NCBI GenBank assembly: GCA_030549855.1
Contig: JAUQQP010000035.1
Coordinates: forward strand, 36,583 to 100,582
Direction of reading: 5' to 3'
DNA from: Cyanobacteriota bacterium SRBZ.bins.94.201705
GTDB taxonomy: Bacteria; Cyanobacteriota; Cyanobacteriia; Cyanobacteriales; Cyanobacteriaceae
Length of the DNA stretch: 64,000 nt
Shown: piece after piece, positions 57,530-64,000 of the stretch
Layout: every line of letters begins with the position of its first letter
Position numbering within the stretch: the stretch's first letter is position 1
The notes under the pieces: model-generated
The model's database searches: none
Told to the model about the DNA's origin: nothing
Seen by the model: only the letters and a program-made list of their open reading frames with translations
Program-made: the position numbers and the translations under genes

Positions 57530-57577
57530 TTTTATGTTTCTCTTCTTGTCGCTTTAGGGATAGATATAAGCCTCCAC

Positions 57578-57643
57578 TTAAGTGAAGACAAGCCTTCTGG
57601 TTATTATACCCCAGTTAAGTGAAGACAAGCCCCATCCCTACTA
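57578..57643 (+). repeat. dispersed repeat, copy C, with a local 17-bp duplication
   Basis: TTAAGTGAAGACAAGCC occurs at 57578-57594 and 57615-57631. The second runs into AGACAAGCCCCATCCCTACTA (57623-57643), identical over 21 bases to the copy after tyrS at 4811-4831. Confidence 0.8.
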
Positions 57644-57749
57644 ATCTTTATTCTCTACATGATGGTGTCATTAGCTACACAAACGGGTGAAACTTTTTGT
57701 CCTAAAATAAGTCTCAAGTGTCAAGGAAGGACAAAAATTATAACAACTC

Positions 57750-57950
57750 ATGTTTCGGAGGCGTATTTTTAGTGGGATTTTTTTGCGTAATTGTCTTCTA
57801 GCTTACCTGTTAGTGGGTTTATCCTCTTCTTACATAGCAGACTCTTACCGCCAATTCAATAACAATATTCAGGGGGAAAACACCGAAATTTACTATCGTC
57901 TCATTTCTCTGCGTTTCTCCTATAGTCTAAGAGAAAATATCTATAGATAA
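57750..57950 (+). CDS. small hypothetical protein
   Basis: 66 aa. Basic start (MFRRRIFSGIF), a hydrophobic segment LRNCLLAYLLVGLSSSYI (about 12-29), then a polar, Asn-rich end. It could be a short exported or anchored protein. No family recognised and no clear Shine-Dalgarno. 26 bp before the aminotransferase ATG, same strand. May be chance. Confidence 0.3.
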   Translation: MFRRRIFSGIFLRNCLLAYLLVGLSSSYIADSYRQFNNNIQGENTEIYYRLISLRFSYSLRENIYR

Positions 57951-57976
57951 TCCGAGGGAAATTGGCCGGTTTGGCA

Positions 57977-58768
57977 ATGTTTTATTTTGACGGAAAACTG
58001 TTTGAAGAGAATAATATATCTTTTAACATAAACGACCCAGTGTGGCTATACGGTGCCTCGGTTTTCACTACTATTAGAATATATGGACAGTCTTTATCCC
58101 ATCCCCTGACTAATTGGAATCGACATATAAGGCGACTAAAGACTAGCATAACCGAGTTTGAGTGGCAAATGCCAGACTGGGAAAAAATAAAGAAAGAAGT
58201 AGAAGACTTGTTGAAACATTTCCCCGTTATAAGAATTGCAATACTCCCCGATGGTAAGGAGATTATTACAGGAAGGGGTTTGCCTAAAAGTCTAGAAGAA
58301 AAACAACGACAAGGGGTGAAAGGTTTAGTATTGTATGGCGAGACAACAAAACGGGGGATAAGCCACCACAAAACCGGAAACTATTTGCCTAGCTGGTTGG
58401 CATTGCAGATGGCTAAAAAACAAGACTGTCAGGAGGCAATTCTAACTGATAAACAACACCACTGGCTGGAAACGGCAACGGGAAATCTATGGGGTTATAA
58501 AAAGGGTATTTGGTTTACCCCTACCCCAGAGGGAATACTGCCAGGTATTGCTAGAGAAACTATTATTGACCATGCCGATTTTGCCATAGAATTGAACCAG
58601 TGGACAGAGGAGTTTGTGGAAGACTTAGAGGCAGTCGCCTACAGTAACAGTGTGGTGGAAATAATCCCTTTTTCTCAAATCCGAATGAAAGATAGAGTTA
58701 AAAAATATAACCCCCTCCATCCAGCCTACTCTCTCCTAAAAGGTATCTACACCAAACTGGCTAGTTAG
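57977..58768 (+). CDS. class IV aminotransferase-fold PLP enzyme (aminodeoxychorismate lyase or branched-chain/D-amino-acid aminotransferase)
   Basis: 263 aa. PLP lysine Lys132 in SHHKTGNYLPSWLAL, Glu165 in WLETATGNLWGYKKG, VFTTIRIYGQ near residue 30 and NWNRHIRRLKTS near 46. The family includes PabC (4-aminobenzoate for folate), IlvE and D-amino acid aminotransferase; the short length and single-gene setting favour PabC. ATG at 57977 (MFYFDGKLF) is preferred to a TTG at 57962. The gene's own 3' end is copied downstream (see repeat 58773-59003). Confidence 0.85.
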   Translation: MFYFDGKLFEENNISFNINDPVWLYGASVFTTIRIYGQSLSHPLTNWNRHIRRLKTSITEFEWQMPDWEKIKKEVEDLLKHFPVIRIAILPDGKEIITGRGLPKSLEEKQRQGVKGLVLYGETTKRGISHHKTGNYLPSWLALQMAKKQDCQEAILTDKQHHWLETATGNLWGYKKGIWFTPTPEGILPGIARETIIDHADFAIELNQWTEEFVEDLEAVAYSNSVVEIIPFSQIRMKDRVKKYNPLHPAYSLLKGIYTKLAS

Positions 58769-58772
58769 TCTG

Positions 58773-59003
58773 GTTAAAAAATATAATCCCCTTCCCCCAT
58801 ACCCCACAGGCGTCTATATGGCTAGTTAGTCATTGGAAAACACAATTTTTCCCTAGCCTACTTTCTTCTAACAGGTGTCTATGCCGTGGCGAGTTAGCCT
58901 GGTTAAAAGACACAATCGTCTCCCCTGGTGTCTATACCGTGGCGAATTAGCCTGGTTAAAAGACACAATAGTCTCCCCTGGTGTCTATGCCGTAGCTAGT
59001 TAG
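58773..59003 (+). repeat. serial tandem copies of the aminotransferase gene 3' end
   Basis: The last stretch of the preceding gene (VKKYNPLHPAYSLLKGIYTKLAS-stop, 58697-58768) reappears four times: 58773-58829 reads VKKYNPLPPYPTGVYMAS-stop, 58830-58897 contains LAYFLLTGVYAVAS-stop, and 58898-58950 and 58951-59003 are two 53-bp units that differ at four positions, each ending in (G/A)(A/C)(T/G)AGTTAG-like GAATTAG or CTAGTTAG. Decay grows with distance, but the last two copies are nearly identical, so they are a later duplication. They are not translated, as the first stop is kept. Confidence 0.85.
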
Positions 59004-59403
59004 TTTTGTCAGAGGGATTTTCCCTTTCTACCCATGACTTTAAACGCAGAAGATTGAAGGTTTGTGCTAAATTCAACGGCAGCAGAGAAATCCCCTCCAA
59101 ACGAGACTGAATCCAACCTTCCCCCCAACACCACTCCTGATAGCCATCTATGGCACCACTCAAGAGTATTCTGATACAATTACTGTCAATATTTTCCACG
59201 TAATTTTCTACTTCTACCAAGCCTATTTTAAAAGTGAATCTGTCTCCTGGCGCTAACTCCTCTTTCCCTTCTTTTTTTTCCACAAAATTCAGGGGGAAAA
59301 ACCATTTCTGTAGCTGCTCAACTTTTAAAAGGCTGTCTCTAAGTCTATTTTCTGTAGCGCCAATCTCAATTCTCAACTCGCTTTGTTGAAATCTACCCCA
59401 CAT
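58996..59403 (-). CDS. SRPBCC-like conserved cyanobacterial protein
   Basis: 135 aa. LRDSLLKVEQLQKWFFPLNF (about 21-40), LAPGDRFTFKIGLVEVE (about 50-66), DGYQEWCWGEGWIQSRLEGISLLPLNLAQTFNLLRL (about 86-122). The alternation and the long C-terminal helix fit an SRPBCC/START-type ligand-binding fold as used in small cyanobacterial proteins. No catalytic residue known. Its stop codon lies inside the last copy of the neighbour's tandem repeat (58996-58998), so its end may have changed when the repeat arrived. Confidence 0.7.
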   Translation of the reverse strand: MWGRFQQSELRIEIGATENRLRDSLLKVEQLQKWFFPLNFVEKKEGKEELAPGDRFTFKIGLVEVENYVENIDSNCIRILLSGAIDGYQEWCWGEGWIQSRLEGISLLPLNLAQTFNLLRLKSWVERENPSDKTN

Positions 59404-59542
59404 AAATCATCTCCCTTTTCGCCACTAAAATAGGGAATAAAAGTCCATACACTTCGGTAAAAAGTGTAGAAGATAGGGGGAAAGATGCTATATTAGTAGT
59501 TGAGGTTAATGATAATGACATAAGGGGCACAAATCTTTCTAG

Positions 59543-61228
59543 ATGTCCACAGAAAAAGTATACGGCAGTCTCCAGGGATTAAAACCAAGTGAAATAAAAC
59601 AGCTACAGAGATTATATCATCAGAGGATTAGAAGTGACCGTCTAACTACTGTAGAATTAGCAGAAAGGATTGCGGCTATTAGTGCCCAATTAAACAAGGC
59701 TGTCAGTGTATATCTTAACCGCCGTGGCCAAGTGGTGAGAGTGGGGGTAGGCAATCCCCACCAAACTAGAATCCCCCCATCCCAACTACCCCGTTATAGC
59801 GGCTTGAGACTGTCAGGTATCCGCTGTCTTGCCACCTCCCTCTCCTCCTCCCCTCCCCCAGAAGCCTATTTGACAGCCATGGTACTGCAGAGACTAGACG
59901 CCCTAGTCTACCTAAATATAACTGATAAGGGGATTTTCCGCAAGGATGGCAGCCCCACCGGTTTTGTTTCCGCCGTGTATCTTGCCCATCTTTTACCTCC
60001 CTCCGCCAACAACGGCTACTGGCATATATCCCCCCCACAAACCCTAGATGCCATAGCCAAAGAGGATTTTCTCGATTTGGTGGTCAACCTGGAGTCTGAA
60101 TTTGAGCGAGAATATACCTCCCAGGAGACATCCCCTGAACAGGAAAGAGTATTACTAGTTGGATTACATACCTGCGACATTTCCGAACAACAGTTCCAAT
60201 ATAATATGCTAGAATTGGCGCGACTGGTAGACACTGCTGGGGGGAAAGTAGTAGCCCAAATAACCCAGAAACGCCCCAAACCCGACAGTCAAACTGTGGT
60301 TGGTGCGGGGAAGGTTGCAGAGATTGCCCTTAAAATCCAAACCCTTGGTATTAACCTTGTAGTCTTTGATAGAGAACTCTCCCCTTCTCAGGTGCGCACC
60401 TTGGAGGATGAATTTGGTGTCCGTGTTGTCGATCGCACTGAAGTAATACTAGATATATTCGCCCAGAGAGCACAATCGAAAGCTGGGAAACTACAAGTAG
60501 AATTGGCACAATTAGAGTATATGTTACCGAGACTTACAGGAAGGGGAAGGGCAATGTCTCGTTTGGGTGGGGGAATTGGCACAAGAGGGCCTGGGGAAAC
60601 TAAACTAGAAATGGAGAAACGGGCAATTCAAAAGAGGATTGCTCGACTACAACAAGAAGTAAACGAACTACAAAGTCATCGTGCCCGTCTCCGACAACAA
60701 AGACAGGCCAAAGAGGTGCCCTGTGTGGCCATTGTGGGGTATACTAATGCCGGTAAGTCCACTCTCATTAACAGTCTTACCAATGCCAATGTTTACACTG
60801 CAGACCAACTTTTTGCTACCCTAGATCCTACTACCAGAAGACTCTCCCTAATAGACCATAAGACGGGCAAATCTGGTACAATTGTCCTCACGGATACAGT
60901 AGGTTTTATCCACGAATTGCCTCCTGAACTGGTGGACTCTTTCCGTGCTACTCTAGAAGAGGTTACAGAGGCGGATGCCCTTTTACACGTGGTGGATTTA
61001 TCCCACCCTGCCTGGGAAAGCCATATCCAGTCTGTCAGGAATATTCTCAGGGATATGCCTCTTGCACCCACCTTGGAAATTCTTGCCTTTAACAAAATCG
61101 ACATTGCCGACAGTCAGCATTTAAATACTGCCAAGGATAAGTATCCTAATGCCCTTTTTATTTCTGCCGAGAAGCGTTTGGGTTTAGAAACCTTACGTCA
61201 TCGTCTTCTTTATACTCTGATTCCCTAG
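59543..61228 (+). CDS. hflX: GTPase HflX
   Basis: 561 aa ribosome-associated GTPase that splits stalled ribosomes. A long N-terminal part (1-200) typical of cyanobacterial HflX, then the HflX domain (ERVLLVGLHTCDISEQQ... VVAQITQKRPKPDSQTVVGAGKV, about 205-260), a coiled coil (about 355-390), and the G domain: G1 GYTNAGKST (about 400-408), G3 DTVGFIHELPPELVDSF (about 451-467), G4 NKID (about 514-517). SRLGGGIGTRGPGETKLE (about 338-355) is the HflX signature. ATG at 59543. Confidence 0.95.
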   Translation: MSTEKVYGSLQGLKPSEIKQLQRLYHQRIRSDRLTTVELAERIAAISAQLNKAVSVYLNRRGQVVRVGVGNPHQTRIPPSQLPRYSGLRLSGIRCLATSLSSSPPPEAYLTAMVLQRLDALVYLNITDKGIFRKDGSPTGFVSAVYLAHLLPPSANNGYWHISPPQTLDAIAKEDFLDLVVNLESEFEREYTSQETSPEQERVLLVGLHTCDISEQQFQYNMLELARLVDTAGGKVVAQITQKRPKPDSQTVVGAGKVAEIALKIQTLGINLVVFDRELSPSQVRTLEDEFGVRVVDRTEVILDIFAQRAQSKAGKLQVELAQLEYMLPRLTGRGRAMSRLGGGIGTRGPGETKLEMEKRAIQKRIARLQQEVNELQSHRARLRQQRQAKEVPCVAIVGYTNAGKSTLINSLTNANVYTADQLFATLDPTTRRLSLIDHKTGKSGTIVLTDTVGFIHELPPELVDSFRATLEEVTEADALLHVVDLSHPAWESHIQSVRNILRDMPLAPTLEILAFNKIDIADSQHLNTAKDKYPNALFISAEKRLGLETLRHRLLYTLIP

Positions 61229-61672
61229 TGGTGGTTTTATTTGCCTTTTCCCTTTACCTTTCTTTTTACCTTTCTTTACTTTTCCGATGTCTGCCATATT
61301 TTTGTGCTAGAATAGGGTTAGGAGGGGGTAGCCTGGGCTTTTTCTTATTGAGATTTAATATCAAATGCTATGAATTAATGCGTGTCTAATTATTGTGTTA
61401 CAGGGGTTCCGATTTTTTTATAAAAATTTAGTTCAGACACAGGGATAAGAGGGGATATGCGGGGCTTTCGCGGCTGTGAGATAGAAAAAACAAATGAAAG
61501 CAAATGTCAACAATTTAAATGGCGAAGAAGAAGGGTAGAGGAAGAAACAAAGAGGGGAGGGGGATTGTAGACCATAAGATTAAGAATAACAGAGAAAAAG
61601 TGAAAGTGTCAAGGGGGAGGAGAGATGACATTTATTTTTCTACTAATAACCTTATCGGGTTAATATTACTTA
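61229..61672. other. intergenic region, no clear gene
   Basis: About 440 bp. A TGTGCTAGAAT extended -10-like element lies at about 61302-61312, followed 25 bp on by AGCCTGGGCTTTTTC that could be a short terminator; too little for an RNA call. A Lys/Arg-rich frame starting at 61519 (MAKKKGRGRNKEGRG) overlaps the next gene and looks accidental. Confidence 0.4.
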
Positions 61673-62785
61673 ATGGTGGTCGTCAAGATACTTTACATTA
61701 CCGTTTCACTAATGATAGCTAACCCGAGCCATAGTAATGAGATTTATCACCTGCTTGCCTTCCTGGTGTCGATGAATGTGGTTTTATGGGCAACACCGGT
61801 AGTTAAGGTAATTGGACTAAAAAGTGGGTATATAGATAAGCCTTCAGAGCGTAAAATTCATAAGAAGCCTGTGGTTAGGATTGGTGGGGTAGCAATTTTT
61901 GTAGGCACAACGGCGGGATTGTTAGTAGTCTGGTGGTTGGGGGGTTTTGGAGTTTTGCCTCCTGCTAAAGATGCAGAGATATGGGGGGTGACTATTGGTG
62001 CCGTATTATTCTTCATAATTGGGCTAGCCGACGACTTATTCAGTCTTTCCCCCCAATTTCGTTTAATTTTGCAGTCTGTTATTGCTGGGTTTGCCTGGTA
62101 TAAGGGAGTGAGAATTGAATTCTTTACCATTCCCTTTGGAGAGTTAATCCATATTGACATGTGGTGGCTGAGTCTGCCTATTACAGTCATCTGGTTGGTA
62201 GGGATGGTAAATGCCATCAACTGGATTGACGGGTTAGACGGATTGGCAGCGGGGGTGTGTGGCATTGCGGCAGTGGTGATGTTGATTGTCAGTCTGTTTA
62301 TGAATCAACCGGCTGCGGCGTTATTGGCGGCGGCGTTGGCTGGTGGTGCGTTAGGATTCTTGCGTTATAACTTCAACCCGGCAGAGATATTCATGGGGGA
62401 TGGTGGTGCCTATTTTATGGGATTTATGTTAGCAGGAGTAGCAGTTATCGGTATAGCCAAAACCGCTGCAGTTACTGCCGTCTTCTTGCCCTTTCTTATT
62501 TTAGCAGTGCCCATAGTAGACATGACATGGGTAATCTTCTCCCGCATTTGCCAAGGCAAGTCTCCCTTTTTACCCGACAAACGCCATATTCACCACCGTT
62601 TGCTACAAGCCGGCGTCTCCCAACGTCTCACCGCCATCTACATCTACTCTCTAACCCTCTGGCTAGGGAGTATCGCCTTAGCCTTTGCTGGTTTTCCTAG
62701 TGGCGGTGTGTATACCCTTGCCTCAACTCTCTTACTAGCCTACACTACCTGGCACGTCTGGCGCAATCGTCGTCTCCCCTCCTAA
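61673..62785 (+). CDS. undecaprenyl-phosphate sugar-1-phosphate transferase (WecA/MraY family)
   Basis: 370 aa, about ten membrane helices. Metal-binding IGLADDLFSLSPQFRL (about 117-132), NAINWIDGLDGLAAG (about 181-195) with the DGLDG motif, MGDGGAYFMGFMLAG (about 239-253), and HIHHRLLQAGVS (about 305-316), the C-terminal HIHH loop of WecA. Starts polysaccharide or O-antigen synthesis by linking a HexNAc-phosphate to the lipid carrier. The ATG at 61673 and the ATG at 61712 are both possible. No polysaccharide cluster follows. Confidence 0.92.
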   Translation: MVVVKILYITVSLMIANPSHSNEIYHLLAFLVSMNVVLWATPVVKVIGLKSGYIDKPSERKIHKKPVVRIGGVAIFVGTTAGLLVVWWLGGFGVLPPAKDAEIWGVTIGAVLFFIIGLADDLFSLSPQFRLILQSVIAGFAWYKGVRIEFFTIPFGELIHIDMWWLSLPITVIWLVGMVNAINWIDGLDGLAAGVCGIAAVVMLIVSLFMNQPAAALLAAALAGGALGFLRYNFNPAEIFMGDGGAYFMGFMLAGVAVIGIAKTAAVTAVFLPFLILAVPIVDMTWVIFSRICQGKSPFLPDKRHIHHRLLQAGVSQRLTAIYIYSLTLWLGSIALAFAGFPSGGVYTLASTLLLAYTTWHVWRNRRLPS

Positions 62786-63885
62786 TCCCCTCCCCTACCC
62801 CCCTTTTGCCATTTTCCAGCTATACTGTCATCCCAGCATTTCCCCTTAATTCTTCTTTACATATTTTTCTAGCCATGGTAGACAAGATAGCCTAGAAAAG
62901 TCACTATTAGGCAGGCAAGGAAGTTAGTGAAGGAGGGTAGTAGCCAAGATTAGGGATAAGGGAAAGAGGCGGTGACAAAAACCGGTGTAATCTGTAGCCA
63001 TGCACATTATACATAGTAGTGACTAACAGGCTACTGTTGCCTCCTTGCAGAAAACACACTGTGGGGGGTAAGCCGGTGGAGTGACAAAAAATCGAGGCAG
63101 TCTATAGCCACAGACATCATATATAGCGGAAAAAAACATTGTGGGGAGGGTTTATGGAAGCCGGAGTTACTCAGACAGTGTAAGTATTTAAAGGTTCGAT
63201 TGTAACAGAAACACTGATGGATTCTAAGAGTACTTGTGAAAACAGGTCGATTATAATGTCCCTATAACCCCCCTATATCCGTATCATTTTGTAATCGGAA
63301 GCAAATTCTAATGGCTTTAGGGGTGGATGTTAGTAAAATTGGTCATTTATGGCTATGTTTAGAGTTAAGCCGGTGGCTTTAGCTTTGTCTTTCAAGCCAT
63401 AGGAGATTTTCTCTTATGTCTGTAGATGGGACAGTTTACCATACATATATTCCCCATTTTCACTTCTTTATAACCCCTGTCTCTTATGCCATACAAGGCG
63501 GTGTGGATGTAGGGCTTGTTTTTGTCCGAACAATGGGATAACTTTCCTAATACTGAGACATATTCTTCTCATTTTCCAGTTACGACGAAATTAGACGGGG
63601 TTTGACGACAATTTTCTTTTAATACGTAGAGTCTTCCACCTATGTCTGGCATTCTTCTGAAATTCCCCTCACATCCCTTACCCTGTCTCCAACTCTATTA
63701 TCCTATCCCCCAACCCCCCACCCAGAAAGACAAGCCTTATCCCCACTGTCTCCCTCTCCATACTAGCATTTCTTTTCTGTCCGTCATGCCCTTATAATAG
63801 TCGTCGGGTACAGTCTGGAGGTACAACCAGCGCTGCTTACCGGGTGCTACAAGGCAGATACGGCCAAACCCCAGACAAAACGGCA
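62786..63885. other. 1.1-kb non-coding region with a 109-bp tandem repeat
   Basis: No protein gene seen. A unit starting GTGACAAAAA is present at 62972 and 63081 (period 109), with shared words TCT-TAGCCA, ACAT-ATA-ATAG and TGTGGGG in the same order but many mismatches. Related ACAAGCC/GGGCTTGT words occur at about 63507 and 63731. A TATAAT at 63793-63798 lacks a clear -35. Nothing else recognised. Confidence 0.55.
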
Positions 63886-63959
63886 CGGGTGCGACAGGAC
63901 TCGAACCTGTGGCCAACCACTTAGAAGGCGGTTGCTCTATCCATCTGAGCTACGCACCC
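63886..63959 (-). tRNA. tRNA-Arg (anticodon UCU)
   Basis: 74 nt on the minus strand from 63959 to 63886. Acceptor GGGTGCG pairs with CGCACCC (63887-63893 on the plus strand), D-arm GCTCAGATGGATAGAGC, anticodon stem CCGCC-TTCTAAG-TGG-type loop with TCT, T-arm ACAGG-TTCGAAT-CCTGT, G discriminator. The terminal CCA is not encoded. Reads AGA (and AGG by wobble). Confidence 0.95.
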
Positions 63960-64000
63960 ATCCAGGCAGACGAGGCCCTATATAACACATCCTATTATTA

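Noticed and set aside
61519..61722. Lys/Arg-rich 67-codon frame before the WecA-like gene
   Set aside because: Overlaps the next gene by about 50 bases and looks like translated purine-rich DNA.

Overview
The window is chromosomal DNA of a cyanobacterium. The evidence is photosystem I subunit PsaM, phosphoribulokinase with both regulatory cysteine pairs, the complete clock cluster kaiA-kaiB-kaiC, bidirectional hydrogenase HoxH, carotenoid isomerase CrtISO, thylakoid formation protein Thf1/Psb29, a Tab2-type translation factor, Ycf35 and several DUF families confined to cyanobacteria and plastids. Base composition looks to be in the mid-40s % GC by eye. I found no copy of the octamer GCGATCGC (HIP1), which many cyanobacterial genomes carry in large numbers. 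I cannot fix the genus from sequence alone. No phage, transposase, integrase, CRISPR array or rRNA operon was seen. The only tRNA found is tRNA-Arg(UCU) at the right end.

Layout. 1-6.1 kb: empty 1 kb stretch, GH57 glucan branching enzyme diverging from TolC, then tyrS. 6.2-12.1 kb: DUF4346, a decayed-looking ADP-ribosylglycohydrolase-like gene, an aspartate aminotransferase, then a rightward set DUF1995 - DUF2997 - Ycf35/DUF1257 - [4Fe-4S] ferredoxin - 70-aa protein, and a pentapeptide-repeat gene. 12.4-16.4 kb: MscS channel, ammonium transporter with a canonical NtcA box, strong terminator. 15.6-20.6 kb (leftward): a tight six-gene run serS - rdgB - ROK kinase - selO - crcB - crcB with overlaps or gaps of a few bases. 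20.7-24.1 kb: thf1, SLC13 transporter, sirB. 24.1-26.5 kb: 2.4 kb without genes that carries about a dozen palindromes resembling Fur boxes. 26.5-32.6 kb: rsmE, PEP-CTERM protein, WecG-type glycosyltransferase with a C-terminal MshEN-like extension, cellulose-synthase-like GT2 with a degenerate PilZ domain. 32.6-34.2 kb: non-coding, tandem repeats. 34.2-41.5 kb: crtH, sucC-like, pseudopilin, prk, cupin, small membrane protein, alr. 41.5-47.3 kb (leftward): eda, panB, kaiA, kaiB, kaiC, DnaJ. 47.4-51.1 kb: GT4, DUF7219, a putative methyltransferase of the DNA-phosphorothioation-associated family flanked by a duplicated domain. 51.2-56.1 kb (rightward): cdsA, hoxH, thioredoxin-like [2Fe-2S] protein, tab2, leuD, exported GUN4-domain protein. 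56.7-64 kb: HhH protein, psaM, class IV aminotransferase whose 3' end has been copied in tandem downstream, SRPBCC-like protein, hflX, WecA/MraY-type transferase, tRNA-Arg.

Most of the window is housekeeping. What stands out is the intergenic DNA: many spacers over 500 bp, several with local tandem duplications (periods of 9, 14, 17, 23, 26, 39, 53, about 88 and 109 bp), a dispersed 21-bp repeat, and the Fur-box-like array lying between convergent genes where no promoter is expected. Among proteins the most unusual are the orphan methyltransferase with mirrored flanking domains, the possible c-di-GMP-linked glycosyltransferase pair, and hoxH away from hoxEFUY beside a small ferredoxin.
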